A DNA stretch of 35,225 nt from Devosia sp. (GTDB taxonomy: Bacteria > Pseudomonadota > Alphaproteobacteria > Rhizobiales > Devosiaceae). The stretch is from the NCBI GenBank assembly GCA_026126125.1, contig JAHCJW010000018.1, forward strand, positions 1 through 35,225, given 5' to 3'. Of this stretch, positions 14,038-21,811 are shown one piece after another. Within the stretch, counting starts at the first letter, position 1. Every line of letters begins with the position of its first letter. The notes under the pieces are model-generated. The model was given only the letters and a program-made list of their open reading frames with translations, did not search any database and was not told where the DNA came from. The position numbers were made by a program, and so were the translations under genes.

Positions 14038-16295
14038 CCGCACAGTGGCTTTCCCTGGCTGAAATCGCTGACCTGAAGCTGGCCGGCCTTCCCAAGACGC
14101 GGCGCGGCATGGCCGCATATGCCGAGCGTGAGGGCTGGGACGGTTACGGCGCGCTTGCACGTATCCGTGCCGGTCGTGAGGGCGGCGGCGGCTGGGAATA
14201 CCACATCGATCTTCTGCCGATCTGGTCGCGGCTGGACTATCTCAGCCGCGACATCGAGATAGAGGTCACCGAGCAGGCCGTTCCCTTCGAAGATGATGAT
14301 GATCTGACCCCGCAGGGCCGCACCGCGCGCGATGCACGGCTGGCGCTGGTGGCAGCGGCGGATAAATTTGCCCGTCAAACCGGATTGAAGGTCGGTTCAG
14401 CCGACCATTATTTCGCGCTGCGCTATATGGGCGGGCCGGAGGAAAAGGCCGGCGTGCCCGATGCGGTGCGCGCCCAAGTCCGCTCTATCACGGTGCCGAA
14501 CTGGGTGCGCTTCAACGTTCGCACCCTCAGCGCCCGCAATATTGCCCGCTGGCGTAGCAAGGCCCGCAACCTTGGCACGGAAGCACTGGGCTTCGACCCC
14601 GCTCTGAGCCGCAAAGGAACCGGCATCCTCGACCGAGCTCATGGAGGCGAGGTCAAGCACTACATCCTGGCGCTGGTGGTGAAGAACCCGGCCTTCACGG
14701 CAGAATCGATCCGCAACACGGTTATCGAGCGCTATTGCGCGGACAAAGACAATCCCGAGCTTGCCGATGCCAATGGTGAACTCAAGACGCTGCCGAACCT
14801 GCGCGCTTTCCAGCGCACCCTGTCGATCTGGAAGGAAGAGCACAGCAACGAGCTGATGCGTCTGACCGATCCGGACGGCTATCTCTCGAAGGTCGAATTC
14901 GTCGCCACGGGCACCACCACGGCGCAACGACTCAACGAGCGCTGGCAGATCGACGCCAGCCCTCTCGACGCCAAGGTGTTTCCAGAAGGCGCCGTCACCA
15001 TGGATGGCAAGCGTCCGACGATCTATTCGTGCATCGACATTTTTTGCCGGCGCATGATCATCCTGGTCACCTCGACGCCACGCGCCTCGGCCGTTGGTCT
15101 GTTGCTGCGCAAAACCATTATTGCTTGGGGCGTGCCGGAAGAGGTCAAGACCGACAACGGCAGCGATTTCAAAGCGCATTATGTCCAGCGGCTGCTGCGC
15201 GATCTGAAGATCGAGATGATCCCGACCAAGGCGTACGATCCGCGCGCCAAGGGTGTGGTCGAGCGCTCCATCCGCACCTTCCAGCACAATTTCGCGGCCC
15301 GCCTGCCCGGCTTCGTCGGACATAACCCCGGACAACGCACGGTCCTGGAAAATCGCAAGGCCTTCAGCGAGCGCCTCGGGCTCGACGATGCGCACCTGTT
15401 CGGCGTCGAGTTGACCTTTGCCCAGGCGGCCGAAATGGCCGATCATTGGGCCGGTGTGGAGTATGAGCACCGCCCGCACTCGGGCAAGACGATGCGCGGG
15501 CGGACGCCGTTCGAGGTCGCTGCCAGCTATCAGGGCGAAATCCGCCGCATCGAGAATATCGCAGCCCTGGACATGTTGCTGGCGCCGGTGGCGGGCAGCA
15601 AGGGCGATGGCATCCGCACCGTTGGTCATGAAGGTATCGCGGTCAACAAGGCCCATTACCACCTCGGCACGCTCATGGTCGGCGACAAGGTTTTGTGCCG
15701 CCAGGACCCGATGGATTTGGGCCGGCTTCGCGTCTTCAAGCCCGATGGCGAAACTTATCTCGGCGAAGCGATCTGTCCGCAATTGCTAGGCCTAGACCCC
15801 GTCGAGACCATCGCCCGCGTGCGCGCGACACAAAAGGCCATGCACGACAAGGTGGTTGCTCCCATCCGCAAGATGGCCAGAAAGATCGGGCCGCTCGAGG
15901 TAGCGAACGCACAGCGTGCTGCCGCCGACCGGCGCAAGGGCAATCTCGTCGCCTTCCCGAACCCGACCGCCAAATATGAAACGGCGGCTCTGCGGGCGGC
16001 GCTCGATGCCGTCACGCCGGAAAAGCCGCGCGAAGTCGACGCGCGCACCAAGGCCGAGCAGGCAAGGCTGATCAGCAAGGCCAAAACCACGGCCAAGCCC
16101 GGCAATGTCGCGGCATTGCCCGAAACGCCCGAGCACCGGTATCGCCGCGCCATGGCGCTGCATGCTCGCATGGATGCCGGCCAGCCGATCCCGGCCGCAG
16201 AGGCCAAATGGCTCGAGCGCTACACCAAAAGTTCAGAATTCAGGGGGCTCTCGCGAATGGCTGCGCAACAGCGCGGACGTGCCGAAGAAGCCTGA
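14034..16295 (+). CDS. MuA-type DDE transposase
   Basis: A 753-residue protein that would cut and join the prophage ends for integration and replicative transposition. An N-terminal Mu-type helix-turn-helix region (SLAEIADLKLAGLPKTRRGM) recognises DNA, followed by further end-binding domains. The catalytic core has Asp307 in RWQIDASPLD, Asp374 in VKTDNGSDF and Glu410 in KGVVERSIRTF, a complete DDE triad with 35 residues between the last two. The beta-barrel Mu C domain follows, and the last 100 or so residues (Lys/Ala-rich, ending near YTKSSEFRGL) would contact MuB and ClpX. It is longer than Mu A (663 residues). It overlaps the ParB-like gene; MuB follows after 79 bases. Confidence 0.95.
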   Translation: MTAQWLSLAEIADLKLAGLPKTRRGMAAYAEREGWDGYGALARIRAGREGGGGWEYHIDLLPIWSRLDYLSRDIEIEVTEQAVPFEDDDDLTPQGRTARDARLALVAAADKFARQTGLKVGSADHYFALRYMGGPEEKAGVPDAVRAQVRSITVPNWVRFNVRTLSARNIARWRSKARNLGTEALGFDPALSRKGTGILDRAHGGEVKHYILALVVKNPAFTAESIRNTVIERYCADKDNPELADANGELKTLPNLRAFQRTLSIWKEEHSNELMRLTDPDGYLSKVEFVATGTTTAQRLNERWQIDASPLDAKVFPEGAVTMDGKRPTIYSCIDIFCRRMIILVTSTPRASAVGLLLRKTIIAWGVPEEVKTDNGSDFKAHYVQRLLRDLKIEMIPTKAYDPRAKGVVERSIRTFQHNFAARLPGFVGHNPGQRTVLENRKAFSERLGLDDAHLFGVELTFAQAAEMADHWAGVEYEHRPHSGKTMRGRTPFEVAASYQGEIRRIENIAALDMLLAPVAGSKGDGIRTVGHEGIAVNKAHYHLGTLMVGDKVLCRQDPMDLGRLRVFKPDGETYLGEAICPQLLGLDPVETIARVRATQKAMHDKVVAPIRKMARKIGPLEVANAQRAAADRRKGNLVAFPNPTAKYETAALRAALDAVTPEKPREVDARTKAEQARLISKAKTTAKPGNVAALPETPEHRYRRAMALHARMDAGQPIPAAEAKWLERYTKSSEFRGLSRMAAQQRGRAEEA

Positions 16296-16300
16296 AAAAC

Positions 16301-16353
16301 GAAAGGCCCGGTGTCGGACCCGGACCTTTCAAAAGGAGCCCGCAGGAGCGGGT
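16301..16353 (+). other. Two hairpins between the transposase and MuB genes
   Basis: An 11-bp stem with one mismatch (16301-16311 with 16320-16330, arm GAAAGGCCCGG) is followed by a 6-bp stem (about 16338-16343 with 16348-16353, loop AGGA). No T-run follows either, so simple termination is doubtful. They could protect or process the transcript, or tune the ratio of transposase to MuB. Confidence 0.45.
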
Positions 16354-16374
16354 CTGTTGCGAAAGGAAGATGTA

Positions 16375-17094
16375 ATGAAAGCTCAATCCCCCGTCAATCG
16401 CTACCGCGACCCAATCGCGGCCACGCGCAACGCGGCGACGTTCTCGGTCATGTTGCAGCGCCTCATCGACATGCCGATCACCCGCGATCGGATGGGGGCG
16501 TTTTCGGGCACGCCTGGCTTCGGAAAGACCAAGGCGGCAGCGTTCGTTGCCAATACCTATCGCACCCGCTACATCTCCTGCGGCCTCTTGACCACGGCGC
16601 GCTCGTTGCTGTCCGACATCCTCATGGAGTTGGGCGAGCATGAAGTTCGCGGCAACAATGTCGACCTGCTCAACCGCGCCATCTACCTGTTGGCGCACGA
16701 TCCTCAGCGCCCCCTCATCATAGACGAGGCCCATTATGTTGCCGCGCGCCGTTTCGTCGACGTGTTGCGCCATATCCATGATGCTGCTCGGGTCCCGGTG
16801 GTTCTGATCGGTGAGCCGACGCTGTTGCGGCGCCTGGAATCCTTTCCCATGGTCCGCAGCCGGGTCGGTCGGGTCGTAGCAGAGGCCCTGCCCTGCGACA
16901 TGACCGATTTCAGGCTCCTGGCGGAAGAGCACTTCCCTACCCTCGAAATTGCCGAAGACCTTGCCGTCAGCATTCTCGAGAGCGAGAGCGGCAATGCACG
17001 CGATATCGTCTCCCGCCTCAGCGATATCCACGAGCAGGCCTTGCTGCTCGGCCGTGATCGCATGACGCTGGCCGACATTGACGAGGCCGCGTAA
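16375..17094 (+). CDS. MuB-type AAA+ ATPase, transposition target selector
   Basis: A 239-residue ATPase that binds target DNA as an ATP-dependent filament, delivers it to the transposase and gives target immunity. The Walker A motif GTPGFGKT is at residues 45-52 and Walker B LIIDEAHY at 114-121. Sensor and arginine elements follow (VVLIGEPTLLRRLE, MVRSRVGRVV), then a short C-terminal helical domain. It lacks the N-terminal helix-turn-helix of Mu B (312 residues) and resembles the shorter ATPases of alphaproteobacterial Mu-like phages. ATG 16375 follows a good GAAAGGAAG site. The stop TAA overlaps the next start (TAATG). Confidence 0.93.
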   Translation: MKAQSPVNRYRDPIAATRNAATFSVMLQRLIDMPITRDRMGAFSGTPGFGKTKAAAFVANTYRTRYISCGLLTTARSLLSDILMELGEHEVRGNNVDLLNRAIYLLAHDPQRPLIIDEAHYVAARRFVDVLRHIHDAARVPVVLIGEPTLLRRLESFPMVRSRVGRVVAEALPCDMTDFRLLAEEHFPTLEIAEDLAVSILESESGNARDIVSRLSDIHEQALLLGRDRMTLADIDEAA

Positions 17095-17696
17095 TGAAGC
17101 CGGTCAATTTCCTCGATGCCCAGGTCCAGCTGCCGCGCGGCGACGATGGGATCTGGTCGCTGATCCTGCAGTTCGACGAGCGGCAGGGGCTCTGGTCCGC
17201 CTCCGACCTCAATGGCGCGGCTAATATGGACGATGGCACAATCCGCGACTTCCTGCGCCGGCTTCTCAAAGCTGGCAGGATCGAACGCGCCGGTGACCGC
17301 CCTGCCCGCCCACCATCCCGCAACAAAGTGGTGCTCTACAGACTGGTGGTGCGCTCGCTCGAGGCCCCCAGGCTGCGCCGGGATGGGACGGAGTATCCGG
17401 AGCCGGCGACCGAGCGTATGTGGCGCGTCATGCGGATGCTCAAGGCCTTTTCCGCCACCGACATCGCCGAGGCAACGCCGGTCAAAAAGGCCACGGCAGA
17501 GCGATATTTGCGGGAACTGGCTGCATGCGAGGAATCGCCGCTGCGCAGTGAGCGGTCAGTTGGCAAAGGCGTCCGTTACTTTGTGGCGCCGGCCGTGGGC
17601 CCCAAAGCCCCGAAAGTTCTGCGTGGTCATGTCGTTTTTGACCCTAACACCCGCAGGCTGCTCGGTGCGGTCAAGACCGAAGAGGTGCTGCCATGA
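17094..17696 (+). CDS. Winged-helix early protein, unknown role
   Basis: A 200-residue protein. Residues about 30-70 look like a winged helix (LWSASDLNGAANMDDGTIRD, then FLRRLLKAGRIERAG), and residues 108-145 a second helix-turn-helix (MRMLKAFSATDIAEATPVKK). The C-terminal part is basic and ends VVFDPNTRRLLGAVKTEE. The pattern suggests a DNA-binding regulator of the early operon. It starts in the MuB stop codon and overlaps the next gene by four bases, so it is translationally coupled on both sides. I cannot assign a named family. Confidence 0.65.
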   Translation: MKPVNFLDAQVQLPRGDDGIWSLILQFDERQGLWSASDLNGAANMDDGTIRDFLRRLLKAGRIERAGDRPARPPSRNKVVLYRLVVRSLEAPRLRRDGTEYPEPATERMWRVMRMLKAFSATDIAEATPVKKATAERYLRELAACEESPLRSERSVGKGVRYFVAPAVGPKAPKVLRGHVVFDPNTRRLLGAVKTEEVLP

Positions 17697-18115
17697 AGCG
17701 CGGACCTCGTATCGGCAGCAGTGCTGACGGTCGTAGCTATGCCGAGAAGGTGGCACATGCCTGGGGCGACGTGCCCGACTGGGTGGACGTACTCGCGACC
17801 TACGCCGACGCGAACAGCGCCAAGGCAGCGGCCGAGGCGGTCGGATATTCTGCCGCTGCCCTCTCGGTAGTGATGAACCGAGCGGAAAGCATCAAGAATT
17901 TCGATCTCGGCCGCATCGAGCAGGCCGTTCGTGGCGCCCTGATGGGCCTCACCGTCGATTGCCCGGTCGAGCGCACCATTGGCCGGGAAACCTGCCTCGC
18001 CAACCAGAAACTTCCCTTTTCTGCCCATCGCCGTGAGCGGGTGGCGCTTTATCACGCCTGCCGCTCCGGCTGCCCCCATTTTCTCGCCAAAGGAGGCTCC
18101 AATGGCACTGAATAG
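17693..18115 (+). CDS. Phage regulator with C-terminal cysteine motif
   Basis: A 140-residue protein. The N-terminal half contains a helix-turn-helix (SAKAAAEAVGYSAAALSVVM) of repressor-like form. The C-terminal half has CPVERTIGRETCLANQK and later ACRSGCPHF; the four cysteines, with a histidine, look like a metal-binding site. The same pairing of XRE-like domain and CP-x8-C / C-x3-CPH motif recurs in regulators of other Mu-like prophages. It probably binds DNA with a metal- or redox-responsive element, which is inference. The next gene starts inside its last codons (18102) with its own AAGGAGGC site. Confidence 0.65.
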   Translation: MKRGPRIGSSADGRSYAEKVAHAWGDVPDWVDVLATYADANSAKAAAEAVGYSAAALSVVMNRAESIKNFDLGRIEQAVRGALMGLTVDCPVERTIGRETCLANQKLPFSAHRRERVALYHACRSGCPHFLAKGGSNGTE

Positions 18116-18371
18116 TCAGCCGGTGAGCGCCCGTATGCGCTCGATCCAGCGCATGCTGCGCGATGTCGAATTGGGCCGGGCGATGTCGCCCACCCAGTTG
18201 TCCCATGCCATTCGCATGGCGAAGGACTGCGCCGACGATGCCGAGCGCCTGGAGATCGCCGCCGGCACCGCGACGGTCTCGGCCCAGCTCAAGGCCGCCA
18301 GGGGCAACCCGGTGATGATGCGCGAAGTGCTGCGCCAGGACGCGCTCCGGAAGGTGGTGCGTCATGGCTAG
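18102..18371 (+). CDS. Conserved-looking early protein, unknown (89 aa)
   Basis: An 89-residue, mainly helical protein opening MALNSQPVSARMRSIQRMLR. ATG 18102 has a strong AAGGAGGC site nine bases upstream and lies within the end of the previous gene. The stop overlaps the next start by eight bases. No motif allows a functional call. It belongs to the run of small early/middle genes between MuB and Gam. Confidence 0.6.
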   Translation: MALNSQPVSARMRSIQRMLRDVELGRAMSPTQLSHAIRMAKDCADDAERLEIAAGTATVSAQLKAARGNPVMMREVLRQDALRKVVRHG

Positions 18372-18720
18372 GGGTTTTGCGATCGTCGATCAGTCGATCA
18401 TGGCCGATCTCCTGCGCTCGGAGGCCGATTTCCGCACCATCATGGTGCTGACGCGCCGGATGAGCGAAGGCGAATTCGAGATCAACGCGGACACGCTCAG
18501 GCTGATCGAGGGCTTTCTGTTTACGGCAGGCGTCGGGCTCACCGCTGCACGGATCAGGGCGGGAGAGCGGCTGGCGCAGTATCGCGAGCTTTGCGAGAGC
18601 GCATTCGATGCAGTGGACGGTCTGGACCTGTCGGATAGATTTGCGGTGTCGCCTTTCATCGTCATCACCGGCTCTTATCGGCCGGTACCGGCCAATGATC
18701 AGGTCGGAGGCGTGGCATGA
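18364..18720 (+). CDS. Early protein, unknown (118 aa)
   Basis: A 118-residue protein opening MARGFAIVDQSIMADLLRSE. It is acidic and helical in the first two thirds, with a hydrophobic patch (LIEGFLFTAGVGLTAARI) too short and charged at its edges to be a clear membrane helix. It overlaps both neighbours by a few bases, consistent with one translationally coupled operon. No family recognised. Confidence 0.55.
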   Translation: MARGFAIVDQSIMADLLRSEADFRTIMVLTRRMSEGEFEINADTLRLIEGFLFTAGVGLTAARIRAGERLAQYRELCESAFDAVDGLDLSDRFAVSPFIVITGSYRPVPANDQVGGVA

Positions 18721-19040
18721 GCAGCCCCGACCTGATCAACGCGGTGCTCGTCGCCCATCGCGTGCTTGAAAACCCCAAGAGCTTCCGCGTCTCGATCCAT
18801 GAAGAACTGGCCATGGCCGATTGCCTGCTCGGGCTTTGCGCCGAGCTGGACGTGGCCGAGGCCCGGCCGGTGATGTCCGCCAGTCTCGCCGCGGCCATCG
18901 CCACCTTCATCATCGCCGAGGACGATCTGGAGGCCAGCCGGCTGCCCGACGGATACTTCCCGATGCCGAAATTTGCGGCGCGGCGGCAGGCCTTCAACAC
19001 TCTTAAAACGCTCTTTGAAACGGAGTTTCCCCATGGCTAA
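18717..19040 (+). CDS. Early protein, unknown (107 aa)
   Basis: A 107-residue helical, acidic protein opening MSSPDLINAVLVAHRVLENP. ATG at 18717 overlaps the previous stop by four bases, and its last codons overlap the Gam-like gene. No conserved catalytic or binding motif is visible. Nearly gapless packing with its neighbours is the main evidence that it is expressed. Confidence 0.55.
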   Translation: MSSPDLINAVLVAHRVLENPKSFRVSIHEELAMADCLLGLCAELDVAEARPVMSASLAAAIATFIIAEDDLEASRLPDGYFPMPKFAARRQAFNTLKTLFETEFPHG

Positions 19041-19272
19041 GGCCAAGACCCTCGGCACCAATCTGCCCGTTCCCCAGGACCGCGACGAGGCCGCCGCAAC
19101 CATCACCACCATCGGCGAATTGCAGCGTGAGCTGACCCGGATCGAAGCCGACATGAATGATCGGCTCGCCGCCATCAAGGAAACGTGGGGCATCAACCAG
19201 GCTGACGACAAGGCCAAGATCACGCTGATGAAGCGGCTGGGCTCGCGCATCCGCGCGAAGGGTGAATGCTGA
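19033..19272 (+). CDS. Shortened Gam-like host-nuclease inhibitor
   Basis: Mu Gam binds DNA ends and shields them from RecBCD-type nucleases. Residues 1-50 here match the Gam N-terminal pattern: a VPQDRDEAAATITTIGELQR block followed by a coiled helix ending near EADMNDRLAAIKETW. Gam is normally about 170 residues. This protein has only 79 and ends with an unrelated basic stretch (DKAKITLMKRLGSRIRAKGE). The DNA-binding middle and C-terminus of Gam are missing, so an internal deletion fusing Gam to the tail of another gene is likely; gemA, often found next, is also absent. It may be inactive. The stop overlaps the next ATG (TGATG). Confidence 0.6.
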   Translation: MAKAKTLGTNLPVPQDRDEAAATITTIGELQRELTRIEADMNDRLAAIKETWGINQADDKAKITLMKRLGSRIRAKGEC

Positions 19273-19502
19273 TGGCCCATCGCTCCTGGAAGATCAAAGC
19301 ACCAGCCGAACACGTACAGCGTGTGGCCGCCGCCGTGGTGCCCGATCACGCCGACCGCATGGCTCGAGGCTTCCGCCTTATGGCGTCGTCTGGCCTGTGG
19401 CGGACCAAAAACGCAGGCGTCACTGGTCGTTTCGTCTATCGCTTGGCCAGCACGAGCGGTGAATTCGTCGTCACGGTGACCATGCGGGGCCTGCCGCTCT
19501 GA
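19272..19502 (+). CDS. Small basic phage protein, unknown (76 aa)
   Basis: A 76-residue basic protein opening MAHRSWKIKAPAEHVQRVAA and ending in beta-type sequence (TSGEFVVTVTMRGLPL). ATG 19272 forms a TGATG junction with the Gam-like gene; an ATG two codons earlier is also in frame. The last base of its stop is the first base of the Mor-type gene. No family recognised. Confidence 0.5.
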   Translation: MAHRSWKIKAPAEHVQRVAAAVVPDHADRMARGFRLMASSGLWRTKNAGVTGRFVYRLASTSGEFVVTVTMRGLPL

Positions 19503-19879
19503 TGTCCGAGCCGATACTTCCCCCGCTCATGGTCGAGATTGCCGAGGTGGCAGGCATCAGCGCCGCCTGGGCGCTCGTCCGCTCTCGCGGGGGGACCAAG
19601 GTCTATATTCCGCATGATGTTCGGCAGGACCATTGGCTGGCCCAATTGGTGGGGCTTGAAGAAGGCCGCCTAATCTGTCAGCGTTTCGGCGGCAATGACA
19701 TCATCCTGCCCAATGCCAAAGCTCAGCAGGTGCGGCAAGCCATGGTGGACGCGCTCAATGCCGGTGCCACCACCAATGAAGTGGCGCGGCAGACGGGCAT
19801 GACGACCAGGACCGTGTTTCGCGTTAAAGCCGAATTGAAACGCGATGGCGACCCGCGCCAGGGCAGGCTTTTCGACTAG
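19502..19879 (+). CDS. Mor/C-type transcription activator
   Basis: A 125-residue protein of the Mu Mor family, which switches on the middle or late promoter by contacting RNA polymerase. The N-terminal dimerisation part shows the family pattern PLMVEIAEVAGISAAWALV, then GGTKVYIP and DHWLAQLVGLEEG. The C-terminal helix-turn-helix is ATTNEVARQTGMTTRTVFRV. It is the last gene before the late region. A dyad GGTGAC-GCCT-GTCACC lies immediately downstream, upstream of the lysis genes, and may be its own binding site. Confidence 0.88.
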   Translation: MSEPILPPLMVEIAEVAGISAAWALVRSRGGTKVYIPHDVRQDHWLAQLVGLEEGRLICQRFGGNDIILPNAKAQQVRQAMVDALNAGATTNEVARQTGMTTRTVFRVKAELKRDGDPRQGRLFD

Positions 19880-19881
19880 GC

Positions 19882-19949
19882 GGTGACGCCTGTCACCCTT
19901 CGAACATGCTGGTGACATGGCCACCCTAGACCCGAATTCAAATCGGGTC
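19882..19949 (+). promoter_or_regulatory. Probable late promoter dyad and hairpin
   Basis: Downstream of the Mor-type gene is a perfect 6-bp dyad, GGTGAC (19882-19887) and GTCACC (19892-19897); a further GGTGAC lies near 19911. Mor-family activators bind such dyads next to a promoter. A 7-bp hairpin follows (19929-19935 with 19943-19949, arm GACCCGA), ending only five bases before the lysozyme ATG, where a ribosome-binding site would be expected and none is seen. It could end the middle transcript or control lysozyme translation. Confidence 0.5.
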
Positions 19950-19954
19950 GTTTC

Positions 19955-20737
19955 ATGTCTCCCTCTCAGAAATTCCTCGACTGCCACAAGGTCACGGCCG
20001 GCTGGGAAGGCACCTGGTCGAACCACCCGTCCGATCCCGGTGGCAAGACCATGTATGGCATCACCGAGGCGGTGTTTCATGCCTGGCTGAAAAAACTCGG
20101 CCGTCCGCTGCGGCCTGTCCGATCGATCACCAAGACCGAAGCCCTCGAAATCTATTTCTCCGATTATTGGCTGAAGGCCGGCTGCGAAACTCTGTTCGCC
20201 GGGGTCGATCTCGCCACCTATGACGCTTCCGTCAACTCCGGGGTGTCGCGCGGGCGGAAATGGCTGGTGGTCGGGCTCGACAAGGCCAATCGCCACGACC
20301 AGACCGTGCGCAATATCTGCCGGCAGCGCCTCGGTTTCGTCGAAGGACTGACGAACTGGAAGGTGTTCGGCAAAGGCTGGGGCAATCGCATCGCCGATAT
20401 CGAAGCCAAGGGAGTGGCCCGCGCGTTGCGCGCCATGGCGATGAACGACAGCCAGGTGCCGGAAGCGCTGATCGACGAAGCCCAAAAGGCCAAACAGACC
20501 GCCGCCGCCCAGAACAAGGGGGGCAGTGCCTCGGGCGCGGCCGCTGCCGGCAGTGGCGCCACCATCACCCTCGACCCGGCCGGCGCCGATCTTCTGGCGG
20601 GCTTCCTGCTCTCGGGCTTGCTCGTCGGCGGTGTGGCCCTTGCGGTCTGGCTGTTCTTCCGCGCTCGCGTCAATCGCCAGCGCGCCACCGCCTATGAGGA
20701 TACGGCTCGTCAGGTTGCTGTTGGAGGGGCCGTCTGA
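19955..20737 (+). CDS. GH108-family endolysin with C-terminal membrane helix
   Basis: A 260-residue lysozyme-like enzyme that cleaves peptidoglycan glycan strands. The GH108 signature is at the N-terminus: catalytic Glu18 in AGWEGTWSNHPSDPGGKTMY, then GIT. The catalytic and peptidoglycan-binding parts fill residues 1-165, with the conserved ATYDASVNSG helix. A Gly/Ala/Ser-rich linker follows, then a hydrophobic helix (about 208-231, LLAGFLLSGLLVGGVALAVW) and a basic tail. A C-terminal anchor is unusual for an endolysin and would hold the enzyme at the inner membrane until the holin acts. It is the first late gene; its stop overlaps the holin start (TGATG). Confidence 0.85.
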   Translation: MSPSQKFLDCHKVTAGWEGTWSNHPSDPGGKTMYGITEAVFHAWLKKLGRPLRPVRSITKTEALEIYFSDYWLKAGCETLFAGVDLATYDASVNSGVSRGRKWLVVGLDKANRHDQTVRNICRQRLGFVEGLTNWKVFGKGWGNRIADIEAKGVARALRAMAMNDSQVPEALIDEAQKAKQTAAAQNKGGSASGAAAAGSGATITLDPAGADLLAGFLLSGLLVGGVALAVWLFFRARVNRQRATAYEDTARQVAVGGAV

Positions 20738-21273
20738 TGGATTTGTCGTCTGTTCTCATCGGGCTGGCCACCGAAGTCGGTGCGCCCATCGTCAAGCAGG
20801 TTTTGGAGCAGAAATTTGGCCGCGCCTCGGGGCAGATCGCCGAGGCCGTGATCAAGTCGATCGCCGACAATTCTGGCGTATCGGTCGAACAGTTGCCCGA
20901 GATTATTGAGAGCCGACCCGCTGTCGTGAAGGACGCCATCGCGGTCACCGAAGTAATCGCGCCGGAGCTGGTCAGTCTCTATGCCCGTGGGCTCGATGGG
21001 CAGTTCTCTCTCCTTCAGGCCGAAACTGCCGAGGGACCGCTGCAATCGGGCTGGCGCTGGGGCTGGATGTATCTGCTCGGGTTCTTCTGGACCTGGGTGA
21101 TCGTCATCCTGCCGGTGGTCGACCTGTTCGGTGTCGAGGTGCCAGCGATCGATCTGGGCATCCTGCTCACGCTGACCAGCTGGTTCATCGCGCTCTATAT
21201 GGGCGGCCACACGGTCAAAGAGCTGGGCAAGTCGGCGCTCGACGCGGTCAAGAGCTGGAAGACCGGCGCATGA
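20737..21273 (+). CDS. 3TM-type holin
   Basis: A 178-residue protein. An N-terminal soluble helical part (about 1-100) is followed by hydrophobic segments around residues 107-155 (MYLLGFFWTWVIVILPVV and ILLTLTSWFIALYMGGH) and a short charged C-terminus. The layout fits the three-transmembrane holin family found in gene transfer agents and Mu-like phages. It would permeabilise the inner membrane and release or activate the lysozyme. It overlaps both neighbours by a few bases. Confidence 0.78.
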   Translation: MDLSSVLIGLATEVGAPIVKQVLEQKFGRASGQIAEAVIKSIADNSGVSVEQLPEIIESRPAVVKDAIAVTEVIAPELVSLYARGLDGQFSLLQAETAEGPLQSGWRWGWMYLLGFFWTWVIVILPVVDLFGVEVPAIDLGILLTLTSWFIALYMGGHTVKELGKSALDAVKSWKTGA

Positions 21274-21482
21274 GCGGCTTTGGCGAACGGGATTTCGAGA
21301 CCGCGCAGCTGCGGATCGAGCAGGAGCGCTCGGCTGGCATCGGCTCGGTGCTGGCGGCCATGGGGCGCACAGGTTCGGACACCTGCGATGATTGCGGTGA
21401 GATGATCGGTGCCGCCCGGCGCCAGGCCATGCCATCGGCCCGGCGCTGCGTCTCCTGCCAGTCGACTTTCGAGAGGGCATAA
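21270..21482 (+). CDS. TraR/DksA-type C4 zinc-finger protein
   Basis: A 70-residue protein with a helical N-terminus and a C4 zinc finger: Cys39 and Cys42 in DTCDDCGEMI, Cys60 and Cys63 in RRCVSCQSTFE. Short phage TraR-like proteins enter the secondary channel of RNA polymerase and mimic DksA with ppGpp, changing host promoter choice. An N-terminal acidic motif like that of TraR is not obvious (ERDFETAQ is the nearest). It is coupled to the holin (ATGA overlap) and the next gene. Confidence 0.85.
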   Translation: MSGFGERDFETAQLRIEQERSAGIGSVLAAMGRTGSDTCDDCGEMIGAARRQAMPSARRCVSCQSTFERA

Positions 21483-21811
21483 TGGATTTCGATTCCGCCC
21501 GTAACGTTGCGACTTTCGGTGGAACGCTCATCTCGATCGGTACGGCGGTTTACGCCTGGCTCACCAGCCGGTCGAAGATCAACGCCGCCGAAATCCGCGA
21601 GTTGCAGGCGCTGGTCAATGCCCAGGCCGCCAAAATCCAGGCGCTGGAAACCACCCTACAGAACATGCCGAGCAAGGACACGGTGCATAAGCTCGACCTC
21701 AAGGTCACCACGCTGAACGGCACCATCAATGTCGTGGCCGAAAGCCTGCAGGCCGTGGAGCGCACCGCCCATCGTATTGAAGAATTTCTGCTCAGCCAGG
21801 CCAAGAAATGA
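21482..21811 (+). CDS. DUF2730 family phage protein (Mu gp25-like)
   Basis: A 109-residue protein with one N-terminal membrane helix (about 10-27, VATFGGTLISIGTAVYAW) and a long coiled coil (residues 35-105, including EIRELQALVNAQAAKIQALE). Size, topology and position just before the terminase genes match DUF2730 proteins of Mu-like phages. Such one-TM coiled-coil proteins in lysis modules are suspected spanins or lysis accessories, which is inference. Its stop overlaps the next start by four bases. Confidence 0.78.
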   Translation: MDFDSARNVATFGGTLISIGTAVYAWLTSRSKINAAEIRELQALVNAQAAKIQALETTLQNMPSKDTVHKLDLKVTTLNGTINVVAESLQAVERTAHRIEEFLLSQAKK

